Below the pieces are notes generated by a model, which saw only the letters and a list, made by a program, of their open reading frames with translations, was not told the DNA's origin and made no database searches. DNA of 64,000 nucleotides. Origin: Streptomyces alboflavus (GTDB lineage Bacteria; Actinomycetota; Actinomycetes; Streptomycetales; Streptomycetaceae). Below are positions 36,990 through 45,947 of the stretch, piece after piece. Positions within the stretch are counted from its first letter, which is position 1. The number at the start of each line of letters is the position of its first letter. Both the position numbers and the translations under genes were made by a program. The stretch is from the NCBI RefSeq assembly GCF_000716675.1, contig NZ_JNXT01000043.1, forward strand, positions 1 through 64,000, written 5' to 3'.

Positions 36990-39506
36990 TCACTCGGACT
37001 TGATCGCCTGCAAGGGGTTCAACCGCGCCGCGGACCGGGCGGGCCAGACGGCGGCCAGGACACCGACCACACCCGCGATGGCGAGGAAGATCAGGATCCG
37101 GCCGACGGGCACCTCCATGGAGTACGTGGACACGGTCCCGGAGATGGAGTCTCCGGCGACCCACCCGAGGAAGAGGCCGAGGCCGACGCCGAGCACCGCG
37201 CCGAACAGCGAGATGACGACCGACTCCAGGCGCACCATCTGCTTGATCTTCGCCCGGTCGAGCCCGATGGCGCGGAGCATCCCGATCTCGTGCTTCCGCT
37301 CGAAGACGGACATCGCCAGGGTGTTGATGACACCGAGGACGGCGACGAGGATCGCCATGGCGAGCAGGCCGTACAGCATGTTCAGGAGCATGTTGATGGC
37401 GCCGCCGACCTCGTTGCTGATGTCGTCCTTGTCCTGGATCTTGATGGCGGGGTTGTCGCCGAGGGCCTTCACGATGGCGTCCTCGGCCTTGCCGGACGCG
37501 CCGTCCTTCATCTTCAACAGGACCTGCTGGTCCTGGACCTTCGACAGGTGCGGCGTGACGATCGGGGTGGGCGTGAAGAGGCCGTCGATCATCTCGTTGG
37601 GCTTGTAGACGCCCGCGACCTTCAGCCGGGTGGTCTTGTCGTCGTCGAACTTCACCGTGACGGTGTCACCGGCCTTGAGGCCCTTGGCGTCGGCCGTCTC
37701 CTTGTCGACGAGGGCGGAGTCGCCCTTGAGCGCGGCCGCGGAGCCGCTGGTGAAGTCCAGGCCGACGAGCTTGTCGAAGGACTTGGGGTCGACGCCGGAG
37801 ACCCGGGTGTCGCGGCCGTCGGCCTCGCCCCAGGTGGTGCGCAGGGCGCTGCTGGCCTCGACCTCGGGCAGCTCGGCCAGCTTGTCGTGGACCTTGGGGG
37901 TCAGCGGCTGGAAGTTGGCCATCGAGACGGCGTAGTCGGCCTTCAGGGAGTCCGTGGCCATCTTGTTGATGGCGCTGCCCATGGAGACGGCGACGACGGT
38001 CATCGCGGTGATGAGGGTCAGACCGATCATCAGGGCCGACGCGGTGGAGGCGGTGCGGCGCGGGTTGCGGACCGAGTTGAGGCGGGCCAGCTTGCCGGTG
38101 ACGCCGAAGGGCTTCAGGAGCGGGCCCGAGCCGGCGATGAAGGGGCGGGAGAGCAGCGGCGTGAGGACGATGACGCCGACGAGGATCGTCGCGGCGCCCC
38201 CGGACTTCACGTAGTTGTCCTCCATGAACAGCATGACCGCGCCGAGGGCGACGAGCAGCGAGCCGATGGTGTTGCGTACGACGAGGCCGCGCATCGTGGG
38301 CGAGGCGTGCACGCTGTTCATCGCGGCGACCGGCGGGATCTTCGCGGCGCGGCGTCCTGGCAGCCAGGCGGCGAGCATGGTCACGACGACACCGATGATC
38401 AGGGCCGTGACGATCGTGGTCGGGCCGATGACCAGCGGGCCGTCGGGCAGCGAGGCGCCGCCCGCGTTCATCAGGGACTCCAGGCCGACGGCGACGCCGA
38501 TGCCGAGCGCGAAGCCCGCGACGGCGGCGACCAGGCCGACGATGAACGCCTCGATGAGCACCGAGCGCGTGACCTGGCGGCGGGACGCGCCGACGGCGCG
38601 CATCAGGGCCAGCTCCTTGGTGCGCTGGGCGACCAGCATGGTGAAGGTGTTGGCGATGATGAAGATGCCGACGAACAGCGCGATGCCGGCGAAGATCAGC
38701 AGCACCTGGCTCATGGAGCTGGTGTTCTGCTCGATCATGCGGTCCTGCTCGTCCTTCAGCGAGGCGCCGGTCTCGGCCTCGGTGTCCTTCGGCAGGATCT
38801 TCTCGACGGCGCCCTTGAGGGCGGTCTCCGACGTACCGGCGGCGGCCTTCACGTCGATCTCGTCGTACTCGGACTTGCCGAGGACCTTGCGCGCGGTGTC
38901 GTTGTCGAAGACGACGAGGCTGCCGCCCGCGACGACGCTGCCGTCGTCGGTGTCGAAGATGCCGCTGACCTTGGCGGTCTTCACGGGTCCGTCGGTGGAG
39001 TAGCGGACCGTGTCGCCGACCTTGTAGCCGGTGCGGTCGGCGGTGCGGCTGTCCAGGGCGATGTCACCGGCCGACTTCGGGGCGGCGCCCTCGGCGAAGT
39101 CGTAGCGCGGGTCCTTGCCGTCCTTGCCGGGGAAGTAGTTGGCGCCCGTGGTGCCCCACTCGCCGCCGACCAGCTTGCCGTCCTTGTCGGCGAGCGCGGT
39201 GAAGCCGGAGACGCTGCCGAGGGCCGACGTGGCGCCGGGCAGCTTCCCGGCCCGCGTGAGCAGGGAGTCCGTCAGCCGGTCCGGCTGCTTGGCCTCCTGG
39301 CCGTCGTCCCGGGAGCCGCCGTCGGGCTTGATGGCGACGGAGACGTGGTCGAAGCTCTTGGCCGACTTGTTCTTGTAGGCGGAGCCGAAGGTGTCGGTGA
39401 AGACCAGGGTGCCGGAGACGAACGCGACGCCGAGCATGACGGCGAGCACGGTCATCAACAGCCTGGCCTTGTGCGCGAGCACGTTGCGCAGGGCGGTACG
39501 GAACAT
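36990..39506 (-). CDS. ABC transporter permease, two FtsX domains
   Basis: 838-residue permease, paralogous to the one at 5211-7796. N-terminal helix (about 15-35), extracytoplasmic region, FtsX block 1 (motif RTKELALMRAVG near 295), middle helices, second extracytoplasmic region, FtsX block 2 (RKHEIGMLRAIG near 735), ending LNPLQAIKSE. ATG 39506 starts the conserved MFRTALRNVLAHKARLLMTV; no strong ribosome site is visible. It is second in an operon behind the ATPase, 156 bases downstream. Confidence 0.92.
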   Translation of the reverse strand: MFRTALRNVLAHKARLLMTVLAVMLGVAFVSGTLVFTDTFGSAYKNKSAKSFDHVSVAIKPDGGSRDDGQEAKQPDRLTDSLLTRAGKLPGATSALGSVSGFTALADKDGKLVGGEWGTTGANYFPGKDGKDPRYDFAEGAAPKSAGDIALDSRTADRTGYKVGDTVRYSTDGPVKTAKVSGIFDTDDGSVVAGGSLVVFDNDTARKVLGKSEYDEIDVKAAAGTSETALKGAVEKILPKDTEAETGASLKDEQDRMIEQNTSSMSQVLLIFAGIALFVGIFIIANTFTMLVAQRTKELALMRAVGASRRQVTRSVLIEAFIVGLVAAVAGFALGIGVAVGLESLMNAGGASLPDGPLVIGPTTIVTALIIGVVVTMLAAWLPGRRAAKIPPVAAMNSVHASPTMRGLVVRNTIGSLLVALGAVMLFMEDNYVKSGGAATILVGVIVLTPLLSRPFIAGSGPLLKPFGVTGKLARLNSVRNPRRTASTASALMIGLTLITAMTVVAVSMGSAINKMATDSLKADYAVSMANFQPLTPKVHDKLAELPEVEASSALRTTWGEADGRDTRVSGVDPKSFDKLVGLDFTSGSAAALKGDSALVDKETADAKGLKAGDTVTVKFDDDKTTRLKVAGVYKPNEMIDGLFTPTPIVTPHLSKVQDQQVLLKMKDGASGKAEDAIVKALGDNPAIKIQDKDDISNEVGGAINMLLNMLYGLLAMAILVAVLGVINTLAMSVFERKHEIGMLRAIGLDRAKIKQMVRLESVVISLFGAVLGVGLGLFLGWVAGDSISGTVSTYSMEVPVGRILIFLAIAGVVGVLAAVWPARSAARLNPLQAIKSE

Positions 39507-39662
39507 GGGTGAGTCCAGGTGAGTGTGCACGGTGAGGTGCAGGAGGCTGTGGGGGCGCCCCGTAGGGGCGCGGGGAACTGCGCGACCAGCCACAACAGGC
39601 CCGCAGCCCCGGCGAGAGCTCAGCCCTCGCGGCGGTGGGGCGACCGGCGGGGCCGACCAGCG

Positions 39663-40436
39663 CTAGCTGGTCCGGCCCTTCGCGTCGAAGTGCTTCATCC
39701 GGTCGAGCACCCCGTCAGCGGTCGGCTGCAGCATCTCGTCCACGATCCGCCCGTCGGCCAGGAAGATCACCCGGTCGGCGTACGAGGCGGCGACCGGGTC
39801 GTGGGTCACCATGACGACGGTCTGCCCCAGCTCACGCACCGAGTTCCGCAGGAAGCCGAGAACCTCGGCGCCGGACCGCGAGTCCAGGTTCCCGGTCGGC
39901 TCGTCCCCGAAGATGATCTCCGGCTGGGAGGCAAGCGCACGGGCCACGGCGACACGCTGCTGCTGACCGCCGGACAGCTCGGTCGGCCGGTGGGACAGGC
40001 GCCCGGCCAGACCCACCATGGAGATGACCTGCTCCAGCCACTGCTTGTTCGGCTTGCGGCCCGCGATGTCCATGGGGAGCGTGATGTTCTCCAGGGCGGT
40101 CAGCGTCGGCAGCAGATTGAAGGCCTGGAAGATGAACCCGATCTTGTCCCGGCGGAGCTTGGTGAGCTGCTTGTCCTTGAGGGTGGACAGCTCGGTGTCC
40201 CCGATGCGCACGGAGCCGCCGCTGAAGCTGTCCAGGCCCGCCACGCAGTGCATCAGCGTGGACTTGCCGGAGCCCGAGGGGCCCATGATCGCGGTGAACT
40301 CGCCCTGCCCGAAGTCCACGGAGACATGGTCCAGAGCGACCACCTGGGTCTCACCCTGGCCGTACACCTTGGACAGATCCGTGGCGCGTGCGGCCACCTG
40401 GGTGGCGCGGGCGGCGAAGGAAGTGGTGGTGGTCAC
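39663..40436 (-). CDS. ABC transporter ATP-binding protein, MacB/LolD type
   Basis: 257-residue ATPase for the permease that follows. Walker A GPSGSGKST 52-60, Q-loop FQAFN, signature LSGGQQQRV, Walker B with FGDEPTGNLD, and VTHD switch. GTG 40436 has AGGAG 9 nt upstream and is preferred to the upstream in-frame ATG. It is highly similar to the ATPase at 4426-5214; both keep the stretch GFIFQAFNLLPTL. Probably one of two related efflux or envelope-stress systems. Confidence 0.94.
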   Translation of the reverse strand: MTTTTSFAARATQVAARATDLSKVYGQGETQVVALDHVSVDFGQGEFTAIMGPSGSGKSTLMHCVAGLDSFSGGSVRIGDTELSTLKDKQLTKLRRDKIGFIFQAFNLLPTLTALENITLPMDIAGRKPNKQWLEQVISMVGLAGRLSHRPTELSGGQQQRVAVARALASQPEIIFGDEPTGNLDSRSGAEVLGFLRNSVRELGQTVVMVTHDPVAASYADRVIFLADGRIVDEMLQPTADGVLDRMKHFDAKGRTS

Positions 40437-40852
40437 GGGCGGATGCTCCTGTCGGGACGGCGAGTGGGGTACGTACTCCATCGTCACGGCGGAACGGCCC
40501 CGTGGAGTCAGCCGCTGTTCCGGTTCCTGGGGGCGACTCCGGTCGGACTCGGTGGGGGCATGTCATACCTGGGGATGACGGGCGGCCCCTACTCGGGATC
40601 GGGGCCGTGCTCCCTTGTACGGGTGTTCACGAGGCCTTCGGACAGGGGTCACGGCAGGGGTCATCAGGGGGCGCTAAAGGGGCGGGGAAACACGGCGCGG
40701 ACGTGTCGCCCGTGGACGGCTAAATTCCGTCAATTCCCTCACCGGCGCGTGCCCCCGCCCACAGGGCCGATGGCAAGTACCACCGGCCAGTACCGCGTGC
40801 TGATGCACCCTCAGACGTCAATAAAATAAGACAACGTCGGGCTGTCGTTCCG
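40437..40852. other. Intergenic interval between ABC operon and bldA
   Basis: No gene supported. The right part is unusually AT-rich (CAATAAAATAAGACAA around 40819-40834) and is flanked by GACGT (40815) and ACGTC (40834), a loose inverted repeat. It should hold the ABC operon promoter (minus) and bldA upstream elements (plus). Confidence 0.4.
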
Positions 40853-40880
40853 CTGTTCGGGGGATGCCTCCCGATAAGGT
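40853..40880 (+). promoter_or_regulatory. Candidate bldA promoter
   Basis: CTGTTC (40853-40858), 16-nt spacer, TAAGGT (40875-40880), which fits the -10 pattern TAnnnT. It would begin a precursor about 24 bases before the mature tRNA. Confidence 0.35.
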
Positions 40881-40909
40881 CGAAGCCTTGTTGCGGAGCC
40901 CACGCACCT

Positions 40910-40993
40910 GCCCGGATGGTGGAATGCAGACACGGCGAGCTTAAACCTCGCTGCCCCTTAGCGGGCGTACCGGTTCAAGTCCGGTTCCGGGCA
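40910..40993 (+). tRNA. bldA: tRNA-Leu (anticodon TAA), bldA
   Basis: Full class II cloverleaf: acceptor GCCCGGA/TCCGGGC, D arm, anticodon stem GCGAG/CTCGC with loop CTTAAAC (anticodon TAA at 40942-40944), a variable arm GCCC-CTTA-GCGGGC, and T arm ACCGG-TTCAAGT-CCGGT. The CCA end is not fully encoded (ACC then T). It reads the rare UUA codon; in Streptomyces this tRNA is bldA and controls differentiation and antibiotic production through TTA-containing genes. Confidence 0.97.
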
Positions 40994-41082
40994 CCTCCGC
41001 CCCCTTTCCCGTCACCACAGGCGCGGCGCGTCCCGTACGCGCACGGGCGGCGCGCTCCCGCGCGCCGCCGCGTGACGGATCG

Positions 41083-41880
41083 TCAACTCGACGGGGCCTG
41101 CTCGCTCTTGATCAGCGCGAACGGCGCGCCCGCGGGGTCGGTCAGCATGGCCATCCGGCCGATCCCGGGGGCGTCCATCGGCGGGATGAGCGTCGTGCCC
41201 CCGGCCTCAAGACCCTTGGCGTAGACCGCGTCGCAGTCGGCCACCTCGAAGTACGGATGCCACTCCGGGCCCGAGCCCGCGTCCAGGTTGTCCTGGTGGA
41301 GCTGCATCAGGCCGCCGTGGCTGTTGTCCTCCGTGCCGCCCGCCGGGGTCAGCACGGTGTACGTCATGCCCTGGCCCATGTCCATGTCGGTGAGCTGCCA
41401 GGAGAACACCGCGCGGTAGAAGTCCTTCGCCGCCGCCGCGTCCGTGGTGTACAGCTCGGCCCAGGTCAGCGAATTGGGCGTGTTCACGAGGTCCACGCCC
41501 TTGGTGTCGCCCGGCTGCCAGACGGCGAAGTCCGCGCCCGCCGGGTCGCTGAACTGGCCCATCCGGCCGAAGCTGAACACATCGTCCGGGGGCACCCGCA
41601 CCGTGCCGCCCGCCTGCTCGACGGCCTTGGCGGTGGCGTCCGCGTCCGCCGTGTGGAAGTACAGCGTCCAGGCGGAGGACGCGCCCTCCTCGGTCAGCGG
41701 GCCGAGCCCGGCGACGGTCTTCTCGTCCTGCACGAAGAAGCCGTACCCGCCGCCCTGCGGGCCCGCCGACTGGAACTGCCAGCCGAAGACGGCGGAGTAG
41801 AACGACACCGCGGCGTCGGTGTCCGGTGCACCTAGATCCAGCCAGTTCGGAGCGCCGGGGACGAAGTCGGTGGAAAGCAT
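41083..41880 (-). CDS. VOC-family protein, two glyoxalase-like domains
   Basis: 265-residue protein with two vicinal-oxygen-chelate repeats (about 8-125 and 135-260): PNWLDLGAPDTDAAVSFYSA begins the first, and TWAELYTTDAAAAKDFYRAV the second. Each ends with a strand carrying FSDPAGADFAVWQP or LTDPAGAPFALIK. Such proteins include dioxygenases, bleomycin-binding proteins and hydroxylase partners; no specific activity is evident. ATG 41880 starts the conserved sequence. Divergent from pobA. Confidence 0.9.
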   Translation of the reverse strand: MLSTDFVPGAPNWLDLGAPDTDAAVSFYSAVFGWQFQSAGPQGGGYGFFVQDEKTVAGLGPLTEEGASSAWTLYFHTADADATAKAVEQAGGTVRVPPDDVFSFGRMGQFSDPAGADFAVWQPGDTKGVDLVNTPNSLTWAELYTTDAAAAKDFYRAVFSWQLTDMDMGQGMTYTVLTPAGGTEDNSHGGLMQLHQDNLDAGSGPEWHPYFEVADCDAVYAKGLEAGGTTLIPPMDAPGIGRMAMLTDPAGAPFALIKSEQAPSS

Positions 41881-42037
41881 GGTCCTGCCCTTCGAAGGTG
41901 GGTTCCTGGGCTCTTCTCAGCATGGCAGCCGCCCCTGACAACCGCGCCACGAGCGCGGGGGCACCAGGGGCGCGGAGTCGGCCCCGGCGCGCCGCCCCAC
42001 CGTTGACACCCGCCCCGGGCGGCCCGACACTCCCGTG

Positions 42038-43213
42038 ATGCGCACCACCGTCGCGATCATCGGAGCGGGCCCCGCGGGCCTCCTGCTCGCCCGTCTCCTG
42101 GACGCCGCCGGCATCGAGTCCGTCGTCCTGGAGAGCCACGACCGCGCCTACGTGGAGCGGCGCCAGCGCGCCGGGATCCTGGAGCACGGCACGGCCGACG
42201 CGCTGCGGGCCGCCGGGGCGGGCGCCCGCATGGACCGCGAGGGCCTGCGCCACACCGGCATCGAGCTGCGCTTCGAGGGCCGCAGGCACCGCGTCGACTT
42301 CCCCTCCCTGACCGGCGGCCGCTCGGTGACCGTCTACGCCCAGACGGAGGTCTGCAAGGACCTGATCGCCCTGCGGTTCCGGGGCGGCGGCCCGCTGCTC
42401 TTCGGGGCCGAGGCGCTCGCCGTCGAGGACGCCGACACCGACGCGCCACGGGTGCGCTACCGCCACGAGGGCCGTGAGAGCGTCCTGCACTGCGCGTACG
42501 TCGCCGGGTGCGACGGCTACTGGGGCGTGTCCCGGGCCGCGGTGCCCGCCGCGCTCTCCCGGACGTACGAGCGCAGGTACCCCTACGCCTGGCTCGGGGT
42601 CCTCGCCGACGCGCCGCCCTCCCACGACGAGCTGGTCTACGCGCGGCACGACCGCGGCTTCGCCCTCCTGAGCATGCGCTCGCCCACGGTCTCCCGCCTC
42701 TACCTCCAGGTCCCCGAGTCCACCCGGGCGGCCGACTGGAGCGAGCGGGCGATCTGGGACGAGCTGGACCTGCGGCTCGCCACCGACGGCGGCGGGCGGC
42801 TCGCGCGCGGCCCGATCACGGCCACCTCCGTCACCCCGATGCGCTCCCACGTCCACGAGCCGATGCGGCACGGCAGGCTCTTCCTCGCCGGTGACGCCGC
42901 CCACATCGTGCCGCCCACCGGCGCCAAGGGCCTGAACCTGGCCGTGGGCGACGTCGTCACCCTCGCCCGCGCCCTGGTCGCCCACCACACCGACGGCGAC
43001 CCCACGGGCCTCGACACGTACTCCGCGACCTGTCTGCGCCGGGTCTGGCAGGCCGAGCGGTTCGCGTACGCGATGACGGCCATGCTGCACCGCGACCCCG
43101 ACGCCACCCCCTTCGACGACCGGCTCCAGCTGGCCCGCCTCGACCGGATCGCCACGTCCCGGGCGGCGGCGACGGACCTGGCCGAGAGCTACACGGGTCT
43201 GCCGTTCGACTGA
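42038..43213 (+). CDS. pobA: 4-hydroxybenzoate 3-monooxygenase
   Basis: FAD-dependent aromatic hydroxylase making protocatechuate from 4-hydroxybenzoate with NADPH/NADH. 391 residues, the normal length for PobA. GAGPAG (8-13) binds FAD, YVERRQRAGILEHGTAD (about 38-54) is the typical PobA region, and LFLAGDAAHIVPPTGAKGLN (about 285-304) closes the FAD site. ATG 42038 or GTG 42035 could start it; neither has a clear ribosome site. No protocatechuate ring-cleavage gene lies adjacent. Confidence 0.88.
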   Translation: MRTTVAIIGAGPAGLLLARLLDAAGIESVVLESHDRAYVERRQRAGILEHGTADALRAAGAGARMDREGLRHTGIELRFEGRRHRVDFPSLTGGRSVTVYAQTEVCKDLIALRFRGGGPLLFGAEALAVEDADTDAPRVRYRHEGRESVLHCAYVAGCDGYWGVSRAAVPAALSRTYERRYPYAWLGVLADAPPSHDELVYARHDRGFALLSMRSPTVSRLYLQVPESTRAADWSERAIWDELDLRLATDGGGRLARGPITATSVTPMRSHVHEPMRHGRLFLAGDAAHIVPPTGAKGLNLAVGDVVTLARALVAHHTDGDPTGLDTYSATCLRRVWQAERFAYAMTAMLHRDPDATPFDDRLQLARLDRIATSRAAATDLAESYTGLPFD

Positions 43214-43296
43214 GCGGGCGCCCGGAGGGGGCGGAACACCGGAGCCTCGGTGAGCGTTCCTCGTAACAGATGGGGAAAGATCCTCCCTGAGCACTA

Positions 43297-43317
43297 GGGC
43301 TGGATCTTTGCCAGCCC
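43297..43317 (+). terminator. Hairpin between pobA and the BI-1 gene
   Basis: GGGCTGG-N7-CCAGCCC, a perfect 7-bp stem 83 bases after the pobA stop and 47 before the next start. It could be a weak terminator or a 5' leader structure. Confidence 0.4.
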
Positions 43318-43363
43318 ATTACTCTTGAACCAAAGCCACGCACGGTGGCCATGGAGGAGTGAG

Positions 43364-44287
43364 ATGAGGAGCAGTAACCCGGTCTTCTCGCGACGGGGGT
43401 TCAGCCGCGACAACGGCTATGCGGGCTTCAACGCGCAGCCGCAGGCCGGGGGAGCCGCAGCCGTCGGGACGCAGCCCAATCCGTACGCGCAGGGCAACCC
43501 GTACGCGGGCGCGGGCCAGCAGGCCCCCGCCAACCCGTACGCCAACAATCCGTACGCCCAGCAGGACCTCCAGGGCGCCCCGCCCCAGTCCCCGGTGACC
43601 ACCGGCCGCATGACGATGGACGACGTCGTCATGCGCACGGCCACCACGCTCGGCGTCCTCGTCGTCACGGCCGCGCTCGCCTGGGCGCTGCTGCCCGTGG
43701 ACGACGCCAACTTCGGCAGGTCCGTCGGCATCGCGGTCGGCGCCGGTCTCGTCGCGATGATCCTGGGCTTCGTCCAGGCCTTCAAGCGCAAGGCCTCGCC
43801 GCCGCTGATCCTGGCGTATGCCGCCCTCGAGGGTGTCTTCCTCGGCGTCATCTCCAGCGTCGTCGACAACCGCATCGCGAGCGGGGCGGCCATGCAGGCC
43901 GTGCTCGGCACGATGGCGGTCTTCCTCGGCGTCCTGGTGGCGTACAAGGCCGGCTGGATCCGCGTCAACCGCCGCTTCTACGGCTTCGTGATGGCGGCCG
44001 CCCTCGGCTTCGTCCTGCTGATGGCGGTGAACCTGCTCTTCGCCGTCTTCGGCGGCGGTGACGGTCTCGGCTTCCGCAGCGGTGGCCTCGGCATCATGTT
44101 CGGCATCATCGGCATCCTGCTCGGTGCCTGCTTCCTGGCCCTGGACTTCAAGCAGGTCGAGGACGGCATCGCGTACGGCGCCCCGCGCGAGGAAGCCTGG
44201 CTCGCCGCCTTCGGCCTCACGATGACGCTGGTGTGGATCTACATGGAGTTCCTGCGGCTCATCGCGATCCTGCAGGGCAACGACTGA
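43364..44287 (+). CDS. Bax inhibitor-1 / YccA-family membrane protein
   Basis: 307-residue membrane protein. The cytoplasmic N-terminus (1-88) is rich in NPYA repeats (five copies of Asn-Pro-Tyr), then TTGRMTMDDVVMRTA leads into seven hydrophobic helices (about 90-305), ending with ALDFKQVEDGI and WIYMEFLRLIAIL, the Bax-inhibitor-1 signature end. Members can leak calcium or modulate proteases. The ribosome site lies inside a minimal reading frame, ATGGAGGAGTGA (43351-43362), just before ATG 43364. Confidence 0.93.
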   Translation: MRSSNPVFSRRGFSRDNGYAGFNAQPQAGGAAAVGTQPNPYAQGNPYAGAGQQAPANPYANNPYAQQDLQGAPPQSPVTTGRMTMDDVVMRTATTLGVLVVTAALAWALLPVDDANFGRSVGIAVGAGLVAMILGFVQAFKRKASPPLILAYAALEGVFLGVISSVVDNRIASGAAMQAVLGTMAVFLGVLVAYKAGWIRVNRRFYGFVMAAALGFVLLMAVNLLFAVFGGGDGLGFRSGGLGIMFGIIGILLGACFLALDFKQVEDGIAYGAPREEAWLAAFGLTMTLVWIYMEFLRLIAILQGND

Positions 44288-44323
44288 CGCCCGCCCCCGG
44301 GCGGCTGACGTCCTGAACACGGC

Positions 44324-44359
44324 CGAAGGGCCCGCGGAACGCCTTCCGCGGGCCCTTCG
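44324..44359 (+). terminator. Hairpin terminator after BI-1 gene
   Basis: CGAAGGGCCCGCGGAA and TTCCGCGGGCCCTTCG form a perfect 16-bp stem with a 4-nt loop, 37 bases past the stop. Confidence 0.85.
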
Positions 44360-44427
44360 CCGTTGTCTGCCTGGCTTGCGTTGGCTTGCGTTGCCTGCCT
44401 GTCTTCGCGGGGGAACGGGGGTCGGGG

Positions 44428-44658
44428 TCAGAGCAGTTTGCGTGCGGCGCGGCGCAGGTCGTACTCGTGGATGATCGCCTTGGCGTGGCCGTACGCGAGG
44501 TTGTGTTCGCCGCGGAGCCAGCTGACCTTCTCCTCGAAACGGAAGAGAGAGGGGCCCTCGTCGACGGTGCGGAGCCAGTCGGAGACTTCACGACCTGTGC
44601 AGTGGGGGATGCGCGCGAGCAGATTTCGGTGGGTCTCCTCGGAGAAGACTTGGGACAT
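44428..44658 (-). CDS. DUF4287-type small protein
   Basis: 76-residue soluble protein with THRNLLARIPHCTGREVSDW, WLRGEHNLAYGHAKAIIHEY and a basic C-terminus, matching the DUF4287 pattern of small actinobacterial proteins of unknown function. ATG 44658 has GGAGG 5 nt upstream. It is convergent with the BI-1 gene terminator and divergent from the small gene at 44760. Confidence 0.8.
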   Translation of the reverse strand: MSQVFSEETHRNLLARIPHCTGREVSDWLRTVDEGPSLFRFEEKVSWLRGEHNLAYGHAKAIIHEYDLRRAARKLL

Positions 44659-44759
44659 CGGCGCCTCCGGACGCGTTCGATGTGGTCCGTCCTTCACGCC
44701 ACCGTGCCTGAGCGTTCGGGTATTGGCAACAGTCCCTGCTCGACGCGTAGGGTCGCACA

Positions 44760-45071
44760 GTGCTCGATACGACGCCTTTGATCACGGCCGTTGACCGATT
44801 CGCGGACCGGCTGCGGGCCGCGCCGCAGTCCAGACTGCAGCGCGGGGCGGCGGCCGAAGCGCTGGAGCTCGCGAGGGAGTTGGCCCTGCGCACACAGGTG
44901 CGGGAGACACCGGGGAGCGAGCCGCGCCGGATGCCGGACGCCGGAATGTTCGCGGCGGCCGACCAAGTCACCGTCGCGGGGCGGGACCTGGCCCTGGTGC
45001 TCGCCGACGAGGGGGAACTCGAGGAGGCCGTGGAGCTGGTGGAGCAGGCCCTCGGGCGGGCCGGAATCTGA
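44760..45071 (+). CDS. Small hypothetical protein, conserved-looking
   Basis: 103 residues, almost all helical: RFADRLRAAPQSRLQRGAAA, LELARELALR, then LALVLADEGELEEAVELVEQ, a TPR-like final helix pair. GTG 44760 is the start. Family not recognised. Convergent with the gene at 45123. Confidence 0.68.
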   Translation: MLDTTPLITAVDRFADRLRAAPQSRLQRGAAAEALELARELALRTQVRETPGSEPRRMPDAGMFAAADQVTVAGRDLALVLADEGELEEAVELVEQALGRAGI

Positions 45072-45122
45072 CCGGATCCGGCGCCCTGGGGCTCCGGAGA
45101 TCCGCTGTCGGACCTGTCGCCG

Positions 45123-45947
45123 TCAGACGCTCGCGATGACGCGGTCGGCGAGGATGTAGACGTTCTCCGCGCCGCACGCGAACGTCAGGGCGTACGCGCC
45201 CGACACACCGGAGCCGCCGAGCAGGACCGGGGCCTGGCCGTCGCGCAGGGCGGCGGCGAGCAGCTCCGCGGTCTCGCGGTGGCCCGGGGTCATGCAGAGC
45301 GTCGTGCCGTCCGTGAAGACGTAGACGTCCAGGGTGCCGAGGGGGCCGGGGCGGACGTCGGCGAGCGCCGTGCGGGCGTCCGCGAGCTCCTCCAGGCAGG
45401 CCACGGTGCGCTCGTGGTCGCCGTGGGCACTGGACTGGACCGGCACGAAGTCGGGGTGGGAGGGATGGCGGCGGCGGGCCGCGGCCAGCTCGGGGGAGTC
45501 CGCGGCGAACTCGTCGGCGGCCCCGGCCGGGTCGGCGAAGGGCTCGACGACCGGCTCCAGGCTCTCCGACTCCAGGCCCGCGAGATCGGCCTGGCGCGGC
45601 AGGAACAGCTCGTCCGCGATGCCCTCGGGAAGGCCGCTGAGGAGCGAGGGCGTGTCCGCGATGTCCCGGGCCTCCTGGGCGGCCCAGAAGGCGCGCGCCT
45701 CGGCCAGCTCGCGCTCGCGCTCCTCGGCGAGGGCCTCGGCGACCGCGGCGCGTATCTCCTCGGTGTCCACCGCGGTACGGGCCGCGGGTACCACGACGCG
45801 GCCGGCGGCCGCGCCGCGGCTCTCGGCCAGCTCGGTGCGCAGCTCGGTGATCTGCTGCCGCAGGCCCCGCACGGTGTGCAGGGTGGCGGTGCCCACGGCC
45901 GTGGCAGCGGCCGCGGAGAGCAGCAAGGCAAGATGCATGGCGCTCAC
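45123..45947 (-). CDS. Membrane-anchored hypothetical protein
   Basis: 274 residues. N-terminal hydrophobic anchor (2-23), then a coiled coil (about 25-95, LRQQITELRTELAESRG and a long Glu/Ala/Arg stretch). The C-terminal domain (185-274) has YVFTDGTTLCMTPGHRETAE and LLGGSGVSGAYALTFACG, giving a compact globular region. I do not recognise the family. GTG 45947 is preferred, with GGGAG 7 nt upstream. Confidence 0.75.
   Translation of the reverse strand: MSAMHLALLLSAAAATAVGTATLHTVRGLRQQITELRTELAESRGAAAGRVVVPAARTAVDTEEIRAAVAEALAEERERELAEARAFWAAQEARDIADTPSLLSGLPEGIADELFLPRQADLAGLESESLEPVVEPFADPAGAADEFAADSPELAAARRRHPSHPDFVPVQSSAHGDHERTVACLEELADARTALADVRPGPLGTLDVYVFTDGTTLCMTPGHRETAELLAAALRDGQAPVLLGGSGVSGAYALTFACGAENVYILADRVIASV

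Noticed and set aside
37290..39512. 740-codon plus-strand frame opposite the second ABC permease
   Set aside because: Antisense shadow of a gene with FtsX motifs; no start signal.
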